From: Clostridiales bacterium
GTDB taxonomy: Bacteria > Bacillota > Clostridia > Oscillospirales > UBA644
Direction of reading: 5' to 3'
NCBI GenBank assembly: GCA_016281915.1
Contig: JAEEJO010000077.1
Span: 129,508 to 193,507, forward strand
DNA: 64,000 nt
This document shows, piece after piece, positions 27,203 through 37,016 of the stretch. A model generated the notes under the pieces. That model had not been told where the DNA came from. It ran no database searches and saw only the letters and a list, made by a program, of their open reading frames with translations. Made by a program: the position numbers and the translations under genes. Each line of letters begins with the position of its first letter. Position 1 is the first letter of the stretch.

Positions 27203-28540
27203 AGGGGAGAAGTTAAAGGAAAGGAGGGCGCAGATTACATACGAGCTGACGGCCATATGGCATTTCAATTGCTCATAAAATGTGTATTCTGTCGAGTTAT
27301 GTTTGATATCAAAAATGATTTCGATGTCTTTTCGGATACAAATGTCAACTCTTCGGATTTAGATATTAATCTGCAATCTGAATCATCTCATAACTGTTCG
27401 AGCTTGTGCTCTTTTGAAAATCTCATTGACAATACTCAGTATTGCAATTCTTCTTCGGATAATCAGTCATCTGGTGCATCATCAGATTCTCCATTTACAA
27501 ATTCACACTGTGAAACGAGTCAAGCCAAATCTGTTGCCGCCGACATTCCGCCTAAAACAACAACTCTTATTCAGACAAAAAAGTTCGACTTTATTCCTGA
27601 ATATGCGCGTAATTACCTTTTCTACCTTCTGAATGTCCGTAATTTATCTGAAAAGACTGTCTATGAGTATTATCTTGACTTGAGAACATTTTTTAGATAT
27701 TTTGTGCAACTCAAGAGCCTTACTAATGAGGAAGATTTCGAGCTTATTAATGCCTCCGATTGTCCGACTGATATTATCGAAAATCTTACTTTAAATGATT
27801 TGTACGCTTATCTTAATTATGTTCGTGAAGGTCGCGATAATGGCGTTCGTGCAAGAATGCGCAAAATATCAAGTTTAAAATCATTTTATAATTATCTTTG
27901 CAAAAATTCAATTATTGATTTGAATCCTACTCAATACCTTGAAGCACCTAAAAACCCTAAAAGACTTCCGGTAAATCTTTCTTATGAAGATAGCGTAAAG
28001 CTATTAAACAGCATTGACGGTCCTTATAAGGAACGTAATTTCGCTATTATAACATTATTTTTGAACTGCGGTCTTCGTCTTTCTGAATTAGTCGGAATCA
28101 ATCTCACCAGCATCAACGGTAATGTTTTACGAATCGTCGGCAAAGGAAACAAAGAACGTATTCTTCATCTTAACCAGTCATGTGTCGATGCCATCAATGA
28201 ATACCTTCATGTTCGTCCTGATATTCAGTCAAAAGATAGAAATGCACTATTCATCAGCCGTGAAGGGAACAGAATTTCGAGACGAATGGTGCAGACGCTT
28301 GTTGAGAATTATATAAAAAAGAGCGGTTTGGATCCCGAGATTTACTCAACTCATAAGCTTCGTCACACCGCAGCAACGTTAATGTATCAGAATGGCGTCG
28401 ATGTACGTGTTCTCCAGGAAATCCTCGGTCATGAAAATCTTGGCACCACACAGATTTACACTCATATCTCTGACAAACAAGTTGAACATGCAATAGACTC
28501 TAATCCTTTGAACGAAATAAACAAAAATAATAAGGCATAG
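27194..28540 (+). CDS. Xer-type tyrosine recombinase with Ser/Asn-rich N-terminal extension (start uncertain: GTG 27194, ATG 27257 or ATG 27299)
   Basis: SAM-like N domain (EYARNYLFYLLNVRNLSEKTVYEYYLDLRTFF), catalytic R...HKLRHTAATLMYQNG...LGHENLGTTQIYTHI. Confidence 0.88.
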   Translation: MQLRGEVKGKEGADYIRADGHMAFQLLIKCVFCRVMFDIKNDFDVFSDTNVNSSDLDINLQSESSHNCSSLCSFENLIDNTQYCNSSSDNQSSGASSDSPFTNSHCETSQAKSVAADIPPKTTTLIQTKKFDFIPEYARNYLFYLLNVRNLSEKTVYEYYLDLRTFFRYFVQLKSLTNEEDFELINASDCPTDIIENLTLNDLYAYLNYVREGRDNGVRARMRKISSLKSFYNYLCKNSIIDLNPTQYLEAPKNPKRLPVNLSYEDSVKLLNSIDGPYKERNFAIITLFLNCGLRLSELVGINLTSINGNVLRIVGKGNKERILHLNQSCVDAINEYLHVRPDIQSKDRNALFISREGNRISRRMVQTLVENYIKKSGLDPEIYSTHKLRHTAATLMYQNGVDVRVLQEILGHENLGTTQIYTHISDKQVEHAIDSNPLNEINKNNKA

Positions 28541-28560
28541 ATTATTATCTATGCCTTTTA
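28532..28560. terminator. Terminator hairpin between convergent genes; left arm overlaps the recombinase stop codon
   Basis: aaggcatag-attattat-ctatgcctt followed by tt. Confidence 0.75.
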
Positions 28561-29475
28561 AATTTGATAGCTTTCAATAATCAGATCAAAATACTTCGGC
28601 AGCTCACTGTCAAATTCCATCCACTCCCCTTTTGTTGGATGAATAAATCCTAGTTTCTTGGCGTGAAGGCATTGCCCGTTAAGCCCGAATTTTTTTGATT
28701 GTTCTGCGGTTTTTGAATAAACCGGATCTCCGAATACCGGATGACCGAGATATGCTGTATGCACTCTTATCTGATGCGTCCGACCTGTTTCCAAGGTAAA
28801 TTCAACAAGAGACATTCCCTTCAGGTTCTTTAATACTTTATAATGTGTTACTGCATTGCGTGCATTGATACCTGATGGAATAACAGCCATTTTTTTCCTG
28901 TCTGCGGTGCTTCTTCCTATCGGAAAAGAGATAATCCCCTCTTCTTCTTTTAAATGCCCGACAACGATCGCATTATAAACGCGCAAAAATGAGTGATCTT
29001 TAATTTGTTTAGCTAAAGAAAGATGCGCACGGTCGTTTTTGGCAACCATCAGAATTCCGCTTGTTCCTTTATCTATTCTGTGAACTATTCCTGGTCGTAT
29101 TACTCCGTTTATTCCGGATAAACTCTCACCGCAATGCGCTAAAAGGGCATTTACAAGTGTATTTTCATGATTACCGGGGGCCGGATGAACTACCATTCCC
29201 TGCGGTTTATTTACTACGATAACGTCATCATCTTCGTAAATAATATTCAGCGGTATTTCCTGTGCCTTGATCTCCGGGGGTTTGGGATCCGGAATATAAA
29301 CGGTTATCGTATCGTTTTCCCTGACTTTATAGCTTTTATTTGTATGCTTTCCGTTTAAGAGGATATTATCGCTTTCCATTAAATTGACAACAGCCGAACG
29401 AGTCATTGATGCCCGTTCGGCTATATAGCTGTCTATTCGTTTACCGGAATCTTCTTTGCAAACAATCAATTCCAT
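28558..29475 (-). CDS. rluD: RluD-type pseudouridine synthase
   Basis: PGIVHRIDKGTSGILMVAKND; LETGRTHQIRVHTAYLGHPVFGDPVY. Confidence 0.93.
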   Translation of the reverse strand: MELIVCKEDSGKRIDSYIAERASMTRSAVVNLMESDNILLNGKHTNKSYKVRENDTITVYIPDPKPPEIKAQEIPLNIIYEDDDVIVVNKPQGMVVHPAPGNHENTLVNALLAHCGESLSGINGVIRPGIVHRIDKGTSGILMVAKNDRAHLSLAKQIKDHSFLRVYNAIVVGHLKEEEGIISFPIGRSTADRKKMAVIPSGINARNAVTHYKVLKNLKGMSLVEFTLETGRTHQIRVHTAYLGHPVFGDPVYSKTAEQSKKFGLNGQCLHAKKLGFIHPTKGEWMEFDSELPKYFDLIIESYQI

Positions 29476-29954
29476 CTGAAAAGATTACCTTTTGTAAAAA
29501 TGAATATGATGATGAAAAATAAACTTCCGCATGTAACGAAAATGTCTGCTACGTTGAAAACTGCAAAATGAATAAATGTAAATTCGAACATATCAACTAC
29601 GTGTCCAACGAAAATACGGTCCATACAGTTTCCCAATCCTCCGATAGCAATAAACAGTAAGGCGTATTCTGCAGGAATGCTTTTAACCTTTCCGGTAATA
29701 ACAACAAACAACAGTGTTACTGTTACCATCAGCGTGATAATGGTGAGGAATTCTGTGTGTCCCTCCAGGATTGAAAATGCCGCACCCGTATTCTCGCGAT
29801 ACGTTAAACTGATGATTCCCTTTATTACCTCAACAGATCTTAGAGGCTTGAGTTCTGCAACAGCATACGCTTTGGAGAACTGATCTAAGAAAAGTCCGGC
29901 AATAATCAACAGATAATAACTTAAGATAGTTAAAGTGTTCTTAAATTTGCTCAT
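29466..29954 (-). CDS. lspA: Lipoprotein signal peptidase
   Basis: YRENTGAAFSIL; GGLGNCMDRIFVGHVVDMFEF...FNVADIFV catalytic Asp motifs. Confidence 0.95.
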   Translation of the reverse strand: MSKFKNTLTILSYYLLIIAGLFLDQFSKAYAVAELKPLRSVEVIKGIISLTYRENTGAAFSILEGHTEFLTIITLMVTVTLLFVVITGKVKSIPAEYALLFIAIGGLGNCMDRIFVGHVVDMFEFTFIHFAVFNVADIFVTCGSLFFIIIFIFTKGNLFRWN

Positions 29955-32740
29955 TATATATTTTTAACAACTGCAGCGCATCTGGGACAGAGCGTCGGAT
30001 GTTCATGATCGTGTCCTACTTCTTGTGAGTAGCACCAACAACGTTCACATTTTTCACCTTCAGCAAAGAGAACTTTGACGGAAATACCGGGAACATTCGG
30101 GCAAGGTTTTCCTTCATTCCCTTTTTCAATCGACAGCTGTGAAACAATCATGATTTTAGTCAGGATTTCAGCCTTGTTTGAATACTTTTCAAAGTTATCG
30201 TCATCACAGAAAAGAATAACTTTGGCTTCAAGCGGTTTTCCTATAAGCTTTGCTGCTCTTGCTTCTTCAAGCGCATTATTGATATCATCACGCAGAACAA
30301 TCAATTTGCCATACTCTTCCATTTTTTTATCAGTCAGCTGATAGTCTTCATAGCGGTCTACAAATGGATTGAACATGACATTGTCAGGATTATCCGTGCT
30401 TCTGTGAGGCATAGACTTCCAAACCTCATCAGCGGTGAATGCAAGAATCGGGGCAAGCATTCTGATCATTGCATCTAGAATTAAAAACATTGCTGTCTGT
30501 GCGCTTCTTCTTTTAAGTCCGTTTTTATCTTCACAGTATAAAACGTCTTTTATTATATCAAGATAGAAGTTTGACATATCAACAACGCAGAAATTACGGA
30601 TAGAATGGAAAACCAGATGATATTCGTAATTTTCATACGCTTGTTTAACTTTATCTATCAGATCATTAAGCCTGGATACTGCCCATCTGTCTAATTCAAG
30701 CATTTCGCTTGCGGAAACGAGATTATCTGCATCAAATTCGTTAAGATTGCCGAGAATATATCTGGCGCTGTTACGAATTTTTAAGTATGCCTGAGAAAGC
30801 TGTTTGAAAATATTGTCAGAAACACGGACGTCTACTCTATAATCGGATGAGGCAACCCAGAGACGGAGGAGATCGGCGCCATACTGTTTGATAATTTCCT
30901 CAGGAGCAATTGAGTTACCAAGAGACTTATGCATTGCTTTGCCTTCGCCGTCAACTACCCAACCGTGAGTAAGAACCTTTTTATAGGGAGCCCCCTCACC
31001 TTTTGCGCCAACTGCTGTCAGAAGCGAGGATTGGAACCAACCACGGTATTGGTCTGCACCTTCAAGATAGAGATCTGCAGGCCATTTCATATCTTTGTTG
31101 TTTTCAAGAACAACAAAATGAGTGGAACCGCTGTCAAACCATCCGTCAAGAGTGTCTGTTTCCTTAGTGAAGTGAGTGTGCCCGCAATGAGGACATTTAA
31201 ATCCGGCGGGAAGTATTTCATCAGCTTCTTTTTCATACCAGGAATTCGATCCGAGTTTTGAAAACATCTCAGAAACAGCTTCGATTGTTTCGTCGGTGCA
31301 AACGGGTTTTCCGCACTCTGAACAATAGAAAACAGGTATCGGCAATCCCCAATGACGCTGACGTGAAATACACCAGTCTGCTCTTTCACGAACCATCTGA
31401 GCAATTCTTTCTCCGCCCCATTCGGGAATCCATGTTACATTTTCACAAGCTTTTACTGTTTCATCTTTAAAAGCATCAACAGAACAAAACCACTGCGGAG
31501 TAGCTCTGAAAATAATGGGATTTTTACATCTCCAACAATGCGGATACGTATGGGTAATCTCTTCACTCGCAAATAAAGCGTGTGTAGAAATTAAATCTTC
31601 CAGAATCGCTTTATTGGATTCATCATATTTTAATCCTGCAAATTTACCTGCATCGGCAGTCTGATAACCTTTATCGTCTACGGGAACGATCATTTCAAGA
31701 TTATAACGTCTTCCCGTTTTATAGTCGTCAACGCCAAAGCCCGGTGCGGTGTGAACGCAACCAGTACCGCTTTCCATAGTTACATAGTCCGCCGTGACAA
31801 GAAGACTATCTCTATCCAAAAACGGATGCTGTGCGGTCATATATTCAAAATATGATCCGGTAAGCGTTGCGATAACTTCGTAGTTTTCGACCTTGCCTGC
31901 CTGCATTGTTTTACGCATTAAGGCTTCGGCAACAATATAAATCTCTCCGTTATCGGCTTTAACAAGAACATAGCTTTCAAGAGGATGAAGCGCTATAGCA
32001 AGGTTGCCGGGCAACGTCCATGTGGTGGTAGTCCATATAATGAAATACATATTTGAAATATCACCGTATTGCGACAGTTTGCCCTTATCGTCTTTTACTC
32101 TGAATTTTACGTATATGGATGTGCAAGGATCATCCTGGTATTCGATTTCAGCTTCAGCAAGAGCTGTTTCGTCAACGGGACACCAGTAAATGGGTTTTAG
32201 TCCTTTATAGATATATCCTTTTTTATACATTTCTCCGAAAACCTTAACTTCACGTGCTTCAAATTTCGGATCCATTGTAAGATAAGGATTATTCCAGTCG
32301 CCAAGAACACCGAGTCGGATAAACTGACTTCTTTGAATATCAACAAAATCCGAAGCGAACTGCTGGCATGCAGTTCTGAATTCCGGAATAGTCATGTTTT
32401 TTCTGTTCAGTTTATTCTTTTTAATTATTGCGCTTTCAATAGGCATTCCGTGGTTATCCCAGCCCGGAACGTATGGTGCCTTATAGCCAGATAACCATTT
32501 ATACCTGTTTACAAAGTCTTTAAGAACTTTGTTCATTGCCGTTCCCATATGGATATTGCCGTTAGAAAACGGAGGACCGTCATGGAGAACGTACGCCGGT
32601 TTATCGCTATTAATCTCAAGTAGTTTTTTGTATACGTCTGATTCATTCCATGCATCGAGCATTGCAGGTTCCCTTTGAGGCAGAGAAGCTCTCATCGGGA
32701 AATCTGTAGCAGGAAGATTCAGAGTTTTATTGTAGTCCAT
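29954..32740 (-). CDS. ileS: Isoleucyl-tRNA synthetase
   Basis: DGPPFSNGNIHMGTAMNK (HIGH); KAMHKSLGNSIAPEE (KMSKS-like); C-terminal CERCW...CPRC zinc site. Confidence 0.97.
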   Translation of the reverse strand: MDYNKTLNLPATDFPMRASLPQREPAMLDAWNESDVYKKLLEINSDKPAYVLHDGPPFSNGNIHMGTAMNKVLKDFVNRYKWLSGYKAPYVPGWDNHGMPIESAIIKKNKLNRKNMTIPEFRTACQQFASDFVDIQRSQFIRLGVLGDWNNPYLTMDPKFEAREVKVFGEMYKKGYIYKGLKPIYWCPVDETALAEAEIEYQDDPCTSIYVKFRVKDDKGKLSQYGDISNMYFIIWTTTTWTLPGNLAIALHPLESYVLVKADNGEIYIVAEALMRKTMQAGKVENYEVIATLTGSYFEYMTAQHPFLDRDSLLVTADYVTMESGTGCVHTAPGFGVDDYKTGRRYNLEMIVPVDDKGYQTADAGKFAGLKYDESNKAILEDLISTHALFASEEITHTYPHCWRCKNPIIFRATPQWFCSVDAFKDETVKACENVTWIPEWGGERIAQMVRERADWCISRQRHWGLPIPVFYCSECGKPVCTDETIEAVSEMFSKLGSNSWYEKEADEILPAGFKCPHCGHTHFTKETDTLDGWFDSGSTHFVVLENNKDMKWPADLYLEGADQYRGWFQSSLLTAVGAKGEGAPYKKVLTHGWVVDGEGKAMHKSLGNSIAPEEIIKQYGADLLRLWVASSDYRVDVRVSDNIFKQLSQAYLKIRNSARYILGNLNEFDADNLVSASEMLELDRWAVSRLNDLIDKVKQAYENYEYHLVFHSIRNFCVVDMSNFYLDIIKDVLYCEDKNGLKRRSAQTAMFLILDAMIRMLAPILAFTADEVWKSMPHRSTDNPDNVMFNPFVDRYEDYQLTDKKMEEYGKLIVLRDDINNALEEARAAKLIGKPLEAKVILFCDDDNFEKYSNKAEILTKIMIVSQLSIEKGNEGKPCPNVPGISVKVLFAEGEKCERCWCYSQEVGHDHEHPTLCPRCAAVVKNI

Positions 32741-32758
32741 CTTTAAACAGAAACCCCT

Positions 32759-33646
32759 TTATTCGTCATCTTCATCATCTTCATCATCGTCGTCATCGTC
32801 TTCGTTATATCTGCTGAAGATGCTTGTTTTTTTCTTGCCTGAGCCGAAAAGAGATTTTTTCTTTTTTTCAGATGCAAACAGCCCTTTGATCTGCTTATCG
32901 TTTGCACTTGTATCGTCTATCTCATCGTCATCGTCGTCATCAAATTCAGGTTCATCATCATACTTTTTCGTATTTCTGCGTGCTCTGGGTGTTTCAGTAT
33001 GCTGATCTACATGAACGGAAGGCATAAGAATTGTAGAATCATCTGACGGAATATCAATATCGTCGTCTGAGTCTGTGTCATCTAATTCAGGTGAAGTCGT
33101 AAGATCTTCATCGTAAGAAGAATCGGACGCAGAAACATCTGAAGTTGCTACTTTAAGCATTTCAAGCGTTCCCGACTCATATTCTTCGTCATCCTTTTTG
33201 AATACAGGGATCGTTGATATGAGCTTAACATGATTTTCATAAATGGAGAGAAGTCTTGATTTGAATGATTCAACTTCGGCTGTAAGCTGGGTTTTTACCT
33301 GCTGCTGATGATCGGCTTCTTCTTTTGCAGTTTCAATAAGACGTCTGGCATAATCCTGAGCATCGGCAACAATTTTATCAGCTTTCTTCTTTGCAGCGCC
33401 CATCATGTCATCATATGATTTCTGATTGGTTACAACCGTTGATCTCATTTTGTCCTGATCATCGCGAGCCTTGTCTATCTTATCGTTCAGATAAGCAATA
33501 CGCTTTGTAAGCGACTCCCTTTCTTCGATAAGGGACTCATAATCCGCAAGGATCCTGTCGAGGAATTCATCAACCTCTTCGGGCTTATATCCACCGACTT
33601 TTGTTCTTGAAAATTCCTTCATTTCAATTTCTTTTGGCGTAATCAT
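32759..33646 (-). CDS. divIVA: DivIVA domain protein with acidic, repeat-containing C-terminal tail (track start GTG 33655; ATG 33646 preferred)
   Basis: MITPKEIEMKEFSRTKVGGYKPEEVDEFLDRILADYESL; coiled-coil; Asp/Glu-rich tail. Confidence 0.93.
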   Translation of the reverse strand: MITPKEIEMKEFSRTKVGGYKPEEVDEFLDRILADYESLIEERESLTKRIAYLNDKIDKARDDQDKMRSTVVTNQKSYDDMMGAAKKKADKIVADAQDYARRLIETAKEEADHQQQVKTQLTAEVESFKSRLLSIYENHVKLISTIPVFKKDDEEYESGTLEMLKVATSDVSASDSSYDEDLTTSPELDDTDSDDDIDIPSDDSTILMPSVHVDQHTETPRARRNTKKYDDEPEFDDDDDDEIDDTSANDKQIKGLFASEKKKKSLFGSGKKKTSIFSRYNEDDDDDDEDDEDDE

Positions 33647-33669
33647 CAAGTGCACCCCTTTAAATTATT

Positions 33670-34422
33670 TCAGTTATACTTTTTTACTGTTAATCTTAGC
33701 CTGTCTTTATGTGTTTTGCCTTCAATTCCACCAATTAAATATTTGCCGTAACCTCGAATCACAACCTTATCGTTTTCAAATATCTTCTGGGCGGAATTTT
33801 GGGCAGGCAACCCATTTATAAATACAAGCTTTGCTTCCACACAATCAGAAGCTTTTTCTCTGGAGAAATTACAAATAGCCGCAACAATACAGTCGACCCG
33901 GTTTGAAGTAATTATTATTGTTTTTTCTTCAAATCTTCTTTCAAACAATGCAGAAGAGCTAAGCGGGACAGCTGACACTGTGCATTTGTCTCGTCCGACA
34001 TATGAAAGAGAATCTGAAATATAATCCGCAATAACATTTTTAGTAAAGACATACGCTTCTGTTGGAAACGCGATGATATCTCCGAACGAATCCCTCTCTA
34101 TTCCGGTTGCCATGATCGATCCCATATAATCTCGATGGGAAATAGAACTGCTTTTATTCGTTGACGAGATCTTAAGGCACGAGATAGGAAAATCCGAAAT
34201 CTCGGGTTCTGTATCGGAAAACACGGCAAGAAGTCGGTATTCAGCATTTTCGTATCCGCCGTATAACTTATAGCTGCAATTGTGAGATCTGAGTATCTTT
34301 TCAGCTGTTGCAGCTTCTGATTCAGACAGAAAATCGGAATATACTGTTTGTCCGCTTTTCTCTGATTTAATGATTAGGTCTTCAATCCTGGCATCAAGTA
34401 TCGATCGGGAGGAATTCTGCAT
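33670..34422 (-). CDS. YlmH-like S4 RNA-binding domain protein
   Basis: S4-like ...ISREKASDCVEAKLVFINGLPAQNSAQKIFENDKVVIRGYGKYLI; position between sepF and divIVA. Confidence 0.85.
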   Translation of the reverse strand: MQNSSRSILDARIEDLIIKSEKSGQTVYSDFLSESEAATAEKILRSHNCSYKLYGGYENAEYRLLAVFSDTEPEISDFPISCLKISSTNKSSSISHRDYMGSIMATGIERDSFGDIIAFPTEAYVFTKNVIADYISDSLSYVGRDKCTVSAVPLSSSALFERRFEEKTIIITSNRVDCIVAAICNFSREKASDCVEAKLVFINGLPAQNSAQKIFENDKVVIRGYGKYLIGGIEGKTHKDRLRLTVKKYN

Positions 34423-34423
34423 A

Positions 34424-34798
34424 TCAGAAGTTCAATTCACTTTCGATATCATCAAATATATCGCCTGAGATATCAAGACCTCCGGGAATAATAAGAAAAG
34501 TATGAGCAGCAATTTTCTTTACCTGACCGTTCAATGCATACGCTACTCCGCTTAAAAAATCAACGAATCTGCGAGTCTCATTCGGAACATATTCCAGATT
34601 AAGAATCACGGTTTTTCTGTCAAGCAAATGATCCGCAATGTCTATGAGATCCTCTCGTTTTTCCGGCTTTGCCAGAACGAACTGTGGTTTCGGCTTGTAG
34701 CCGTCATCAGGCTCATTTTCATCCTGATAACCTTGTGAAACGGGAAGATCGTCGTCACTCATAGTATCATCGGGAAATAGTTTTTTAAAAATACCCAT
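34424..34798 (-). CDS. sepF: Cell division protein SepF (track start 34807; ATG 34798 likely)
   Basis: RKTVILNLEYVPNETRRFVDFLSGVAYALNGQVKKIAAHTFLIIP. Confidence 0.93.
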   Translation of the reverse strand: MGIFKKLFPDDTMSDDDLPVSQGYQDENEPDDGYKPKPQFVLAKPEKREDLIDIADHLLDRKTVILNLEYVPNETRRFVDFLSGVAYALNGQVKKIAAHTFLIIPGGLDISGDIFDDIESELNF

Positions 34799-34824
34799 AT
34801 CAAGCATCCTTTCGGTTTCTGTGT

Positions 34825-35469
34825 TTATTTAAAAAGCGTTCTTCCAACTCTGATCATATTGGAACCATGCTTAACTGCTAAAAGATAATCATCCGACATT
34901 CCCATAGACAGAGTTTGAAGTTGTGTGTTTGTGTAATTAATTGTTTTGGTTTCTAGAAACAGCGAATGCATTTTCTCAAAATAATACTCGCTTGCCCCGA
35001 TAGGCATAATTGCCATTAACCCTACAACATGAATATTCGATAATGATTCACATGTATCAAGTATTGTATTTAATTCACTGACAGCTGCTCCTGTTTTAGT
35101 CGGTTCATCCGCAATGTTTACTTCAATCAATACGTCCTGCGTTTTCTCTGCCTTAACGGCTTGTTTTGAGATTTCAACAGCAACACGAACAGAGTCAACA
35201 GATTGAATCAGATCCGCAACAGCAACGGCAAATTTGACTTTGTTTGTCTGCAAATGTCCGATTAAATGTCTCTTTGCCGGTAACAAAAGAGCGTTTCTTT
35301 CACAAAGCTGCTGCACTTTATTCTCACCAATATCCTTTATGCCGCATGATATTGCTTCGTTCGCAGCCTCTATTGTCTGATATTTTGTCACTGCGACAAT
35401 AGATACAGATGATGGATCGGTATATTCTGAAATATGAGCAAGAATTTCTTCGTAGTTTTGTTTAATCAT
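34825..35469 (-). CDS. YggS family PLP-binding protein
   Basis: SIVAVTKYQTIEAANEAISCGIKDIGENKVQQL; RHLIGHLQTNKV; LSMGMSDDYLLAVKHGSNMIRVGRTLF. Confidence 0.94.
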   Translation of the reverse strand: MIKQNYEEILAHISEYTDPSSVSIVAVTKYQTIEAANEAISCGIKDIGENKVQQLCERNALLLPAKRHLIGHLQTNKVKFAVAVADLIQSVDSVRVAVEISKQAVKAEKTQDVLIEVNIADEPTKTGAAVSELNTILDTCESLSNIHVVGLMAIMPIGASEYYFEKMHSLFLETKTINYTNTQLQTLSMGMSDDYLLAVKHGSNMIRVGRTLFK

Positions 35470-36706
35470 TTTTTGTATAATTCATTATTTTTTTATCGGA
35501 AAGTCCTTTTCCTCCGATAATCACTTCGTCTTGTGCTTTGAGCATATATTCGGAGCTCGAAGTTTTAGGTTTAACAAGGGAATACTCGTCGGTTACAAAG
35601 AGGATTTCAACAGGTTTGAAAAGGATCCTCTGTGCAGACAGAACATAAACACCGGTAACATTGTCCACTACTCTGAGCGCATCGTTGCTTACTTTAAGCC
35701 CGGAATAGGTTTTAAGAATCATGTGCGGAGAGTGCTTTCGAATTCCGAAAAGTTCGGCAGTCATTGTTCCGCAGCGAAATCTGACTGCGTTCATATCATC
35801 TACTGATCTCGAGATATAGTCTACAAATGTGTTTACTTTTGTCGCGCCTATTTCATCAATTTCGAATTCAAGAGTAACGGATTTGCCGATGTATAAATCA
35901 GATGCGACAGATGACGGAACTTCAGCGATAAATGTCCAATATGAGTAATGTTGTATTTTTCCAACTGCATTCCCGGGTATTTCTGCCGCGGGCATCTGCA
36001 TAAGAGAATTATAACCTGAAATAGTCGGTTCTTCAAAATCGGACATTTTCAGATATTCATACCCATCTACTGACGAATAAAAAAATCCTGCGGAAGGGCT
36101 GTAAAGAGCTTTCGTTGAAGAGCCCGTATCCTCATAAATATGAGATACTTCATCCTGTAAAGAATTGATTACAGACCTTATATATGATGATCCTTCTGTC
36201 TGAAGTAGTCTCTGATCGAATGCAGCCTGAACTTTTTCAAAGTCCAATGATGTCCTGTAGTAATCTTCATTTTCTTCCGAGTTAAGAAAGGAAATTACAG
36301 AGCTTTTGATGTTTTGTTCAACAGTTAAAGAATCGTACTGAGTGCTTTTCCCAATTGTTTCGGAGAGCCTGTCAAGCTGTTTGTTAAGATATGACAGCCT
36401 CTGCATTTTCTCGTCAGAAATTGTGTCTTTGTTATATGTAGCATACGCAGAATATCTCGCGATTCGAGCTCCGTCTGCGTAATTATACTTTATAAATCTG
36501 AAATCCTCATCGGCATAAAGAACAATTTCATCCCTCAGCGCTATTCCCGATATCTCAATATAATTATCAATAGATGTTTCTTCAACTATTTCCGAGAAGA
36601 CCTGCTGTGTGAAGATAGATGATGAAAAAAAACTGAAAAAGAAATATGCCGCAAGTATCAAAGAAAATGCATAAAAGAGGATGTTAAAAATCGTTTTGAA
36701 TCTCAT
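35462..36706 (-). CDS. HlyD-like membrane-anchored protein of the division-associated cluster
   Basis: Single N-terminal TM segment, large extracytoplasmic region; overlaps yggS; family assignment from syntenic position and weak sequence resemblance. Confidence 0.6.
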   Translation of the reverse strand: MRFKTIFNILFYAFSLILAAYFFFSFFSSSIFTQQVFSEIVEETSIDNYIEISGIALRDEIVLYADEDFRFIKYNYADGARIARYSAYATYNKDTISDEKMQRLSYLNKQLDRLSETIGKSTQYDSLTVEQNIKSSVISFLNSEENEDYYRTSLDFEKVQAAFDQRLLQTEGSSYIRSVINSLQDEVSHIYEDTGSSTKALYSPSAGFFYSSVDGYEYLKMSDFEEPTISGYNSLMQMPAAEIPGNAVGKIQHYSYWTFIAEVPSSVASDLYIGKSVTLEFEIDEIGATKVNTFVDYISRSVDDMNAVRFRCGTMTAELFGIRKHSPHMILKTYSGLKVSNDALRVVDNVTGVYVLSAQRILFKPVEILFVTDEYSLVKPKTSSSEYMLKAQDEVIIGGKGLSDKKIMNYTKND

Positions 36707-36709
36707 GGA

Positions 36710-36994
36710 TTATGAAAAAATATCAATGGACCTTGACGGTTGAATCGTGGAAATTGCGTGTTTGTAAACCATATTGATCTTGCCTTCCGATTCAAACAGG
36801 ATCGAATAGGAATCAAACCCCCTGACAATTCCTTTTAATTGAAAGCCGTTGATAAGGTATATCGTTAAAGCAACTCTTTCCTTTCGTGCACAGTTAAGAA
36901 AAAGATCCTGTATATTTATATTTTTTGATTTGAAGCTGTCTTGTGAGATGTTTTCCTCTGTCCCGGTAACGTTGATTTCAGTTTTGTTTTCCAA
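36710..36994 (-). CDS. hfq: RNA chaperone Hfq
   Basis: [58 protein letters not shown]. Confidence 0.95.
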   Translation of the reverse strand: MENKTEINVTGTEENISQDSFKSKNINIQDLFLNCARKERVALTIYLINGFQLKGIVRGFDSYSILFESEGKINMVYKHAISTIQPSRSIDIFS

Positions 36995-37016
36995 GGCTTA
37001 CACCCCCATATGATTT

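Noticed and set aside
26894-28540. tRNA-Leu + tyrosine recombinase as the left end of an integrated element
   Set aside because: Genes downstream (rluD, lspA, ileS, divIVA cluster) are core; I saw no second copy of the tRNA 3' end and no excisionase, relaxase or phage genes. The recombinase core looks XerC/D-like.
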